Assembly: GCA_030641485.1 (NCBI GenBank)
Contig: DAOWHJ010000140.1
Coordinates: 1-5,315, forward strand
Source of the DNA: Pseudomonadota bacterium
GTDB taxonomy: Bacteria > Desulfobacterota > Anaeroferrophillalia > Anaeroferrophillales > Tharpellaceae
Direction: 5' to 3'
Length of the DNA: 5,315 bases
A model generated the notes under the pieces. That model was not told where the DNA came from, did not search any database, and was given only the letters and a program-made list of their open reading frames with translations. Made by a program: the position numbers and the translations under genes. Position 1 is the stretch's first letter; every line of letters begins with the position of its first letter. This document shows positions 1-5,174 of the stretch, piece after piece.

Positions 1-137
1 AATATAAACTTGGAATTCCGTCTGTTTTAGGGGTTTCGCTGGCTGGAAGTCGGCTGAGTGATTGTGTCGATAAATATGTTTATGGCGCTGATGATGGTGT
101 GTTTCTTGTGGGAATACGGAGTTTGTTGAAAGCTTAA
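1..137 (+). CDS. 3' end of an unidentified protein gene (partial)
   Basis: The frame whose first full codon is at base 3 stays open until TAA at 135-137 and gives 44 residues, beginning YKLGIPSVLGVSLAGSR and ending GVFLVGIRSLLKA. The other two + frames stop almost at once (TAA at 5-7, TAG at 28-30). The sequence has a normal soluble-protein composition, with alternating hydrophobic stretches and a short acidic turn (GADDG). I see no transmembrane segment or recognisable motif and cannot assign a family. Because it lies just before cheB on the same strand it may belong to a chemotaxis gene cluster, but the 171-base gap with hairpins argues against tight co-translation. The beginning of the gene lies outside the window. 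Confidence 0.6.
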   Translation, partial: YKLGIPSVLGVSLAGSRLSDCVDKYVYGADDGVFLVGIRSLLKA

Positions 138-163
138 GGTTATTTTAAGTGAGGATTTAGCTA

Positions 164-180
164 ACCCGGAAAAACCGGGT
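164..180 (+). other. Short perfect hairpin between the partial gene and cheB
   Basis: ACCCGG (164-169) pairs perfectly with CCGGGT (175-180) around a five-A loop. It is not followed by a T-run (ACCCAATCC comes next), so it does not look like an intrinsic terminator by itself. It lies 27 bases after the upstream stop codon and about 130 bases before cheB. It could be a 3'-end stabiliser, an RNA-processing site or part of a cheB leader structure. The function is unknown. Confidence 0.45.
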
Positions 181-196
181 ACCCAATCCTGTTTTC

Positions 197-228
197 CTGC
201 GGAGAATCGGTTTATGTCTCCAGTTTTT
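197..228 (+). terminator. Possible weak rho-independent terminator after the upstream gene
   Basis: GGAGA (201-205) pairs with TCTCC (217-221), and CTG (197-199) can alternatively pair with CAG (221-223) around a bulge. The hairpin has an 11-base loop and is followed directly by TTTTT (224-228). The stem is short, so termination would be inefficient. It could end the transcript of the gene that stops at 137, or act as an attenuator for read-through into cheB. The motif GTTTTCCTG occurs just before it (191-199) and again, with one extra T, overlapping its end (223-232). Confidence 0.35.
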
Positions 229-291
229 CCTGAATTTAAGAGTTGAAGCGCAATAAATACAGCATAGTTGAATAGTTACATTTTTAAAATT

Positions 292-298
292 AAGGTGA
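292..298 (+). promoter_or_regulatory. Ribosome binding site of cheB
   Basis: AAGGTGA lies 10 bases before the ATG at 309 and resembles the consensus AAGGAGG. It supports this ATG as the cheB start. Confidence 0.7.
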
Positions 299-308
299 AA
301 CGAAGTAG

Positions 309-1334
309 ATGATTAAGGTTTTGATTGTTGACGATTCGGCGATGGTGCGTCAAGTCTTTACTCGTGAGCTGGCTAAAGAGAACGATATTATCGTTGTCGG
401 TACTGCGCCTGATCCCTATGTGGCCCGTGATAAGATTGTTGAGTTGCGTCCGGATGTGATTACGCTTGATATCGAGATGCCGCGTATGGATGGTTTGACC
501 TTTCTGCGCAAATTGATGCAGCATTTTCCTCTGCCGGTAATAATTGTCAGCTCTCTGTCTCGTAAAGGTGGTAAGGTTGCTTTAGAAGCGATTGAGTCGG
601 GTGCGGTTGAAGTTCTGGCCAAGCCTGGAGAGGCCTATAGTGTTGGAGATATGGGGCCGCAGTTGGCAGAGAAAATCAGGGCTGCCGCTCTGATTGATGT
701 TAATGAGCGGGCCAAAACGGTTGACTTAAGTAAGTTTACGGGGTCGCGTCTTCAAGCCTTAAGTCAGACTACCAATAAAGTGCTGGCAATCGGTTCATCA
801 ACTGGTGGTACTGAAGCCTTGAAAGCCTTTCTCACCCGGTTGCCGGGCAATGCACCTGGAATTGTCATGGTTCAGCATATGCCAGCCAATTTTACTGCAG
901 CATTTGCTGAGCGTCTTGATAGTCTCTGTCAGATTGAGGTGAAAGAGGCAGAAGATGGGGATGTTGTGCGGCCTGGTCGGGCATTGTTAGCGCCGGGTAA
1001 TATGCATATGTTGATGCGTCGCAGTGGTGCCCGTTATTTGGTGAATGTCAAAAGTGGGCCCATGATTCACTATCAGCGACCCGCTGTCGACCCGCTTTTT
1101 CGTTCGGTGGCCCGGTATGTTGGTGCCAATGCAATTGGGGTTATTTTAACGGGAATGGGAGCCGATGGAGCTCGGGGAATGTTGGAGATGAAAGAGGCCG
1201 GGGCGGTCACTTTTGCTCAGGATGAAGCCTCATGTGTAGTTTACGGTATGCCGAAAGAGGCGGTGAAACTCGGAGGTGTCGACCATATTGTGTCGTTAAA
1301 TGATATGGCAGAGCGGGTTTTGCAGGTTGTGTAG
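309..1334 (+). CDS. cheB: CheB: chemotaxis response-regulator protein-glutamate methylesterase/deamidase
   Basis: Cytoplasmic enzyme that removes methyl groups from glutamyl methyl esters on chemoreceptors (and in many species deamidates glutamines), giving sensory adaptation opposite to CheR. It is switched on by phosphate from CheA. The 341 residues are a normal full length. The N-terminal receiver domain (about 1-120) has the acidic pair D8/D9, the phospho-acceptor D54 in LDIEMP, S81 and K105. After a linker (about 120-155) comes the methylesterase domain (about 157-340). Its catalytic triad is Ser164 in IGSSTGG, His190 in VQHMP and Asp286 in TGMGADGA, the same numbers as the well-studied enteric CheB. 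The start has a good ribosome binding site. No cheR, cheA or receptor gene is inside the window; they may lie to the left. No promoter of its own is convincing; the best candidate, TTGAAG (244-249) with a poor -10, is weak. A hairpin terminator follows the stop codon. Confidence 0.97.
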   Translation: MIKVLIVDDSAMVRQVFTRELAKENDIIVVGTAPDPYVARDKIVELRPDVITLDIEMPRMDGLTFLRKLMQHFPLPVIIVSSLSRKGGKVALEAIESGAVEVLAKPGEAYSVGDMGPQLAEKIRAAALIDVNERAKTVDLSKFTGSRLQALSQTTNKVLAIGSSTGGTEALKAFLTRLPGNAPGIVMVQHMPANFTAAFAERLDSLCQIEVKEAEDGDVVRPGRALLAPGNMHMLMRRSGARYLVNVKSGPMIHYQRPAVDPLFRSVARYVGANAIGVILTGMGADGARGMLEMKEAGAVTFAQDEASCVVYGMPKEAVKLGGVDHIVSLNDMAERVLQVV

Positions 1335-1399
1335 AGAAAGTTGGGATTGTGCACCCTGAATTTACGGGTCGGTTGAGTAGTTGTGATTTTTGAAATTAA

Positions 1400-1427
1400 G
1401 AAAAAGGGGCTTTTAAGCCCCTTTTTC
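1400..1427. terminator. Bidirectional rho-independent terminator between convergent cheB and RNB gene
   Basis: GAAAAAGGGGC (1400-1410) pairs perfectly with GCCCCTTTTTC (1417-1427) around TTTTAA. The stem has a GC-rich core flanked by an A-run on one side and a T-run on the other, so it can terminate transcription from either direction. It lies 66 bases after the cheB stop codon and includes two bases of the stop codon (1426-1428, - strand) of the opposing exoribonuclease gene, whose mRNA would end right at, or just past, its stop. Confidence 0.85.
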
Positions 1428-3300
1428 ATTGCCTGATTGTCTTTGAACGAAACAATACCTCAAGATAAGGTAGGTTGACGCGGGGGGCTGATAGAATAAG
1501 ATGTGACCCCGGCAGCGGGAGGTCGGGGAGGGTCTGTTCAAATTCTAATGCCAGTTCAGGAATGACCAGAAGTGATTTTCGCCCCCATTCAGCTATAACT
1601 ACAGCTTCTCCCTGCCAGTCCGGGTGTTGTTGCAAATAGACCAGGGTCCAGTGGCGATTAGAGAGGCGCTCAGCTTGGCGAATATGATTGCTGGTGGCGT
1701 TGACAGAGCCGATGCGGATTGTTATTTCATTTTCTGTTAGCGGGGTTGAGCCTTTAAGGTGGAGCCGGAGTTGTTGATGGGCAACCAGGTCAAGATAGCG
1801 GCGTAACGGACTCGTGACTCGGATATAGGCGGGTAAACCTAATCCAAAATGAGATTGGGGGGTGCTGCTCACGCGTCCGGCTCGCATGGCCCGGCGCTTG
1901 GCAAACATTCCTACTAATGGGGCTAAATCGTAGGTCTCAGGCATTTCGTTGTTGGGTGGGAGCTGGCCCGCATGGGGCATTGCCAAGTTGTGTTTCTCGG
2001 CGTAGCTGGCACAGGCTGAACCCGCCATCAGCATCGCTTCGCTGACCAGTTCACGGCTTATAATTTTTTGTAGAGGGGTTATGGTTAAGCGATCATCTTG
2101 AACCTTGACTTTGCACTCAGGTAGATCGATTTCAACCGCATCAGCGCGGAGTCTTTTTTGGCGATGGGCTTTTGTGATTGTGTTGATTTTTGTCAGTTGT
2201 TCGTTAGTGGCTATAAGCTCATCTGCTTCACTGTAAGTCAAGCGCTTGACCTTGATGCGTGTAGGGATGATCTTAATATCGAGAATGTCTCCTTTGTCGC
2301 CAACGGTTATGGCGAAGGAGAGTGCTTTTGAGGTCTCCTGAAGGCCAAGGCCAAGTTCATTGGTGAAAGGTTCCGGAAGCATGGTTTGAGTACTTTCCGG
2401 CAGGTAGAGGGTTGCAGCTTTAGCTCTGGCGATTATGTCGGTGGGGCTGTCAATCTCAATCAGGCTGGCGACATCAGCAACATGTACCCAGAGCTTTTCG
2501 CCGTCAAAACTTATTGCGTCATCAGGGTCGTTGCTGCCGTCATCATCAATCGCAAAAGCTATTTGCTTAGTGAGGTCAAACCGTTTCATGTCGGTGGGGT
2601 CAGGCGAATTTGCAATGATTAAATCTGGATCAGGAATCGCCTGTGATTGATTGTTCTCTAGCCCAAGGCGATGTGGGTAAGGATTGTACGATTTTTCCCA
2701 GTAGCCCAACTCTGTGAGCAGGGAATGAGCATTTTCTTTAGTCTGCTGCCGGCCTAAGTGTTGGAGCAGGCGGCTTTCACTGCCGCGCTCTAAGGCTAAG
2801 TTTTCAACCTCTTCCATAAAGGTTCGGTCTTCTTCAATAAGCTCCTTTTTTTCAACCCTGATTAAAAAAGAGTGCCAACTTTCGCGGCGGGCTTTTTTGG
2901 CAGCCCGGCGCTTATTTTCCTGGGCAAATTCTTCATCAGTGCGAGCTTTAACACGGTTTGGGGAGCCGTGAAAATGAACTCCATCAGTGACCAGCTGCCA
3001 AGCGCTCCATATTGCAGAAACACTAGTGTTGTTGAAAACCAGTTCGGCAATTTCAGTTAAGTCAGTCACTTCCCCGCTCAAAAGAGAGCGGGCTTCTTCG
3101 AGGTCCTCAGCCGGCGGTACCAGAATTTTTAGTTCAGTGATGGGGCCGGGGTGAAGCATGGAGATATCTTTTGGCCGGACCTTCTTTGTTTGGGATTGTA
3201 AAAGGAGGTTGATTTCAATTTTATCACCAAGCCGAATAAGTTCAGCTGGTTGACTTTTGTAGAGCAACAGGGCTCCGACGTTAAACTCAGTTGAGGGCAT
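1426..3300 (-). CDS. RNB-family 3'-5' exoribonuclease (RNase II/R type)
   Basis: Predicted processive hydrolytic exoribonuclease that degrades RNA from the 3' end to 5'-nucleotides in the cytoplasm. Numbering is from the ATG at 3300 (624 residues). The RNB catalytic core spans about 240-515. Its magnesium-binding motif IDDDGSNDPDDA has D252, D258, D260 and D261, with the same spacing as D201/D207/D209/D210 of E. coli RNase II. The second signature, YIRVTSPLRRYLDL, carries the conserved catalytic arginine at 500. The N-terminal part has VGALLLYK (8-15) and KVRPKDISMLHPGP (40-53), and a very basic patch at 130-139. The C-terminus (about 564-615) looks like a reduced OB/S1-like fold rather than a full S1 domain. 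Length is close to RNase II (about 640) and shorter than RNase R. An in-frame TTG at 3321 would add seven residues. I prefer the ATG because it sits the usual distance before VGALLLYK and has a weak purine-rich site (AAGAAAG, 3316-3310), whereas TTG has none. The subfamily is uncertain, so no symbol is given. Confidence 0.92.
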   Translation of the reverse strand: MPSTEFNVGALLLYKSQPAELIRLGDKIEINLLLQSQTKKVRPKDISMLHPGPITELKILVPPAEDLEEARSLLSGEVTDLTEIAELVFNNTSVSAIWSAWQLVTDGVHFHGSPNRVKARTDEEFAQENKRRAAKKARRESWHSFLIRVEKKELIEEDRTFMEEVENLALERGSESRLLQHLGRQQTKENAHSLLTELGYWEKSYNPYPHRLGLENNQSQAIPDPDLIIANSPDPTDMKRFDLTKQIAFAIDDDGSNDPDDAISFDGEKLWVHVADVASLIEIDSPTDIIARAKAATLYLPESTQTMLPEPFTNELGLGLQETSKALSFAITVGDKGDILDIKIIPTRIKVKRLTYSEADELIATNEQLTKINTITKAHRQKRLRADAVEIDLPECKVKVQDDRLTITPLQKIISRELVSEAMLMAGSACASYAEKHNLAMPHAGQLPPNNEMPETYDLAPLVGMFAKRRAMRAGRVSSTPQSHFGLGLPAYIRVTSPLRRYLDLVAHQQLRLHLKGSTPLTENEITIRIGSVNATSNHIRQAERLSNRHWTLVYLQQHPDWQGEAVVIAEWGRKSLLVIPELALEFEQTLPDLPLPGSHLILSAPRVNLPYLEVLFRSKTIRQ

Positions 3301-3350
3301 ACTGGGAAACTTTCTTGTCAAGGTTATGTTTGATTACTTTAGTGACTTAC

Positions 3351-3383
3351 TAATTGTTTATATGTAAAACAGGTAAACAATTA
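3351..3383. repeat. Perfect 10-bp inverted repeat upstream of the RNB gene
   Basis: TAATTGTTTA (3351-3360) is the exact reverse complement of TAAACAATTA (3374-3383), with a 13-base spacer. It lies 51 bases before the exoribonuclease ATG and 34 bases past the PilZ stop. The stem is almost all A/T with no GC core, so it is a poor terminator; a dyad for a dimeric regulator is more plausible. On the - strand a TATAAA (3362-3357) inside it could serve as a -10 box for the RNB gene, with no good -35 partner (TTAATT, 16 bases upstream, matches 3 of 6). No known operator consensus was recognised. Confidence 0.5.
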
Positions 3384-3416
3384 ATAAAAAGGGCACTCAT
3401 TCAAATCGGTGGGGTT

Positions 3417-3776
3417 TTAGGTGGTTTGCAAAAAGAATAGTTCTTTGATGATTTGTTCCTGGTCCTCCAGATTGAATTCAAGTAGGCGCCGCAGATGAGT
3501 CATGCTATCGGCATCGTAGCTTGTAAACTTGAAACCATAATGATCTTCTTCCAGGTGAACCAGACGGGCACTGAAATTCATGGAGATGCTTGAAGAGGGG
3601 AGGAAAATTTTTATCAGTGCATCTTTTTTTAGATCAAGAGGTAGCGCACTGCTTGATTTAATCAAAGCCCCCTTCATAGAGATATCAATAAGTTCACTGC
3701 CATACGGATGACCTTCAATTTCGATCTTGGTGTGAGCCGTAAATTTTACGCGGCTGAAATTACGATGCTCTTCCAT
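3417..3776 (-). CDS. Stand-alone PilZ-domain protein (predicted c-di-GMP receptor)
   Basis: Small cytoplasmic protein of 119 residues, predicted to bind cyclic di-GMP and change a partner's activity in motility, exopolysaccharide or similar surface behaviour. The PilZ signature is complete: RxxxR as R5-N-F-S-R9 near the N-terminus, and DxSxxG as D31-I-S-M-K-G36. A beta-rich stretch follows, ending in GFKF (81-84), then a C-terminal helix (about 90-115). I place the start at ATG 3776 because AAGGAGAT (3788-3781) sits at ideal spacing just before it. An upstream in-frame ATG at 3806 would add ten residues (MMKVTCKEIS) but lacks such a site and would put the ribosome binding site inside the gene. 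A promoter precedes it. There is no clear terminator after the stop, so read-through into the exoribonuclease gene 116 bases away is possible. The target is unknown; cheB nearby suggests a motility link only loosely. Confidence 0.9.
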   Translation of the reverse strand: MEEHRNFSRVKFTAHTKIEIEGHPYGSELIDISMKGALIKSSSALPLDLKKDALIKIFLPSSSISMNFSARLVHLEEDHYGFKFTSYDADSMTHLRRLLEFNLEDQEQIIKELFFLQTT

Positions 3777-3780
3777 ACTT

Positions 3781-3788
3781 ATCTCCTT
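3781..3788 (-). promoter_or_regulatory. Strong ribosome binding site that fixes the PilZ gene start
   Basis: On the - strand AAGGAGAT ends four bases before the ATG at 3776, near-ideal Shine-Dalgarno sequence and spacing. It selects that ATG over the one 30 bases further upstream. Confidence 0.85.
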
Positions 3789-3821
3789 GCAAGTGACTTT
3801 CATCAAAATAGTTCCGTGTGT

Positions 3822-3850
3822 AGCCTATCTCTTCCAAGCTGAACTGTCAA
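3822..3850 (-). promoter_or_regulatory. Predicted sigma-70-type promoter of the PilZ gene
   Basis: On the - strand a perfect -35 box TTGACA (3850-3845) is followed after exactly 17 bases by TAGGCT (3827-3822), a poor -10 (3 of 6 matches, including the first T, the A and the last T). Transcription would start near 3815, giving a leader of about 40 bases. The weak -10 could indicate need for an activator. Confidence 0.5.
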
Positions 3851-3924
3851 CCTCAAAATCAAATTTAGGACTCATACTTAGAGAATACAAATTACAACTT
3901 TTTTAGTACCACCATATTTTACCC

Positions 3925-3953
3925 TTGACAATAGACCTGTTTCGGGGTAAAAG
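3925..3953 (+). promoter_or_regulatory. Predicted promoter of the tRNA-Glu gene
   Basis: TTGACA (3925-3930), a 17-base spacer and TAAAAG (3948-3953, 4 of 6 matches to TATAAT) form a good sigma-70-type promoter. The bases right after the -10 are GCGC, the GC-rich discriminator typical of stable-RNA promoters under stringent control. Transcription would start near 3960 and leave a 5' leader of about 50 bases to be removed by RNase P. Confidence 0.65.
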
Positions 3954-4011
3954 GCGCTTCCGATTCGCGATGAGGAAGATTTTTCTCTCAAGTTATTCGT
4001 GAAACGTTTGC

Positions 4012-4089
4012 GTCCCCATCGTCTAGCCTGGCCCAGGACACCGCCCTTTCACGGCGGCGACAGGGGTTCAAATCCCCTTGGGGACGCCA
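4012..4089 (+). tRNA. tRNA-Glu, anticodon UUC, CCA encoded
   Basis: A full cloverleaf can be drawn. The acceptor stem is GTCCCCA (4012-4018) with TGGGGAC (4079-4085), then discriminator G4086 and encoded CCA (4087-4089). The anticodon stem CCGCC/GGCGG (4041-4045, 4053-4057) holds loop CTTTCAC with anticodon TTC at 4048-4050. The T stem AGGGG/CCCCT (4062-4066, 4074-4078) holds loop TTCAAAT. The D arm starts GTCTAG and its loop is two bases longer than in E. coli tRNA-Glu, giving 78 bases instead of 76. It decodes GAA/GAG and in most bacteria also supplies glutamyl-tRNA for tetrapyrrole synthesis. Its 3' half is the likely attachment site of the integrative element to the right; the tRNA is intact after insertion. 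Confidence 0.97.
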
Positions 4090-4090
4090 T
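4062..4090 (+). other. Inferred left attachment site (attL) in the 3' half of tRNA-Glu
   Basis: Tyrosine recombinases with this gene arrangement usually recombine in the T arm or 3' end of a tRNA gene and rebuild it with an element-borne copy. An integrase gene ending 57 bases past the CCA, with its 3' end facing the tRNA, fits this. The exact crossover core cannot be fixed because the matching direct repeat (attR) is not within the window; the limits given span the T arm to the CCA end. Confidence 0.5.
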
Positions 4091-4097
4091 TAAAATC

Positions 4098-4155
4098 AAC
4101 CACTTAGATGATCTGCTCAGCCCTTGTGGGCTCGTTGTGGGCCATTTAAGTGGTT
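4098..4155. terminator. Compound stem-loop between tRNA-Glu and integrase, probable terminator
   Basis: Bases 4098-4110 (AACCACTTAGATG) pair with 4143-4155 over 13 positions, one being a G-T wobble. Inside sits a second hairpin, AGCCC (4119-4123) with GGGCT (4128-4132) around TTGT. TTGTGGGC occurs twice (4124-4131, 4135-4142), so alternative inner pairings are possible. On the + strand the structure is followed by TTCTGCTTTT, and on the - strand by a T-poor run, so termination of the tRNA transcript looks more likely than termination of int. The right arm includes the integrase stop codon (4146-4148) and last sense codons. It may also protect int from read-through antisense transcription coming from the tRNA promoter. 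Confidence 0.55.
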
Positions 4156-5174
4156 TTCTGCTTTTGTGGTAGAAGGTTCAAAGATGACCTCATCGGGGTT
4201 AGCCTTCTAATGTAAATCTCTGTAGTTCGTAAGTTGCCATGACGTAAGATTGTTTGGATGTCAATCATTGGGGCACCAGCCTGGGCTAAAATGCTAGCTG
4301 TCATGTGTCTGATGGCATGCATCCCAAAATGTTTCACCCCTGCCCGGTGACATATGTTTTTCATCCAATGCCTCCTCTGGTAGTACCTGAACCCTGTCTG
4401 AGAATCGAGAAAAACAAAGTCATTTTCCGATGATTCTTTTTTCATCGAGTACAGTTCGTCATGTAGTTCGTTGGTCATAGGGAGCCAGCATGCTTCTCGG
4501 GATCCATCTTTGTTTTTCTGGGAGTAGAGCCTGACCTGCTTCTCGTTGAAATCAATGTCATCCCAAATTAAGTCAAAAACTTCACTACGCCTAGCGGCCA
4601 GATGCAGGTAACACAATAGCATTGTTCTATCTTGATCGGTGTGAGCTGCATCGTAAGCTTTCCAGAAATCCTTTAACGGAGGCACATATCTAGGCTTCCG
4701 AGTCTCAGAAAATCTATCAACTGAGGCAAAATGGTTAGTAGTAGGGATCGAAAGATATTTTACCCCCCAGTTCCATGCAGCTATCAGGTGTTTACGATCT
4801 TTATTAGCGGCGTTCCCTGAACGACTATCATTTTGTTCTTGCAGAAAAGTTAGGACTTGATAGATGTCGATGCCATTAACTGGCGTTTCTTTTTTAAAAC
4901 AAGTGAACAATCTTTTCAAACAGCGTCGTTTTTCCTGATATGTTTTTAAAGAGTGTTTGGATTTACTGAAGTTTAAATACTTGATGGCCAACTCACCCAA
5001 AGATATCGTGTGAGTCTTTAATGGAACCAGTTGTTGAGCGATCTTTCTCTTTTCTTCCACCTCCCATCGTAACGCTTCTTTTTTGCTTGTGAAGCTCTGT
5101 TTTATTTGAGTACCATTCTTCCTTACCTGGCCGATCCAGGGATTTTTGCATCTCTCTTTGCGCTTGTAAGGCAT
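4146..5174 (-). CDS. Tyrosine-recombinase (phage-type) site-specific integrase
   Basis: Predicted DNA recombinase that inserts and, with a helper, excises the element at the tRNA-Glu gene. The 342 residues are a usual length. The N-terminal arm-binding domain (about 1-50) contains PWIGQVRKNGTQIKQSF, typical of domains that bind arm sites. A core-binding domain follows (about 57-150), then the catalytic domain (about 165-330). Catalytic residues are visible: R195 in LAARRSEVF, probable lysine K222 in SQKNKDG, H286 and R289 in HAIRH, H312 in ILRHGN and the nucleophile Y321 in TTEIYIR. It therefore looks active. The ATG at 5174 has a strong AGGAGG (5189-5184) nine bases upstream. The first 182 bases are overlapped by the end of the excisionase-like gene in another frame, so expression is probably translationally coupled to that gene. 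The gene points toward the tRNA it likely targets. Confidence 0.95.
   Translation of the reverse strand: MPYKRKERCKNPWIGQVRKNGTQIKQSFTSKKEALRWEVEEKRKIAQQLVPLKTHTISLGELAIKYLNFSKSKHSLKTYQEKRRCLKRLFTCFKKETPVNGIDIYQVLTFLQEQNDSRSGNAANKDRKHLIAAWNWGVKYLSIPTTNHFASVDRFSETRKPRYVPPLKDFWKAYDAAHTDQDRTMLLCYLHLAARRSEVFDLIWDDIDFNEKQVRLYSQKNKDGSREACWLPMTNELHDELYSMKKESSENDFVFLDSQTGFRYYQRRHWMKNICHRAGVKHFGMHAIRHMTASILAQAGAPMIDIQTILRHGNLRTTEIYIRRLTPMRSSLNLLPQKQKTT

Noticed and set aside
160..232. c-di-GMP (GEMM-type) riboswitch upstream of cheB
   Set aside because: The hairpins lack the conserved core sequence elements of that family; only the general two-hairpin look is similar.
276..622. - strand open frames opposite the CheB receiver domain
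   Set aside because: They are fully antisense to a well-conserved gene and have no start signal or protein-like features.
2386..2650. Two overlapping + strand open frames inside the exoribonuclease gene
   Set aside because: They lie opposite the conserved RNB catalytic region, have no ribosome binding site and no recognisable motif; they are antisense shadows.
3316..3321. TTGACA on the - strand as the -35 box of the RNB gene
   Set aside because: It lies only 15 bases before the preferred ATG, so a -10 box 17 bases downstream would fall inside the coding sequence.
3384..3416. Terminator directly after the PilZ gene
   Set aside because: A CCCTTTTTATT run is present on the - strand, but I find no adequate stem before it.
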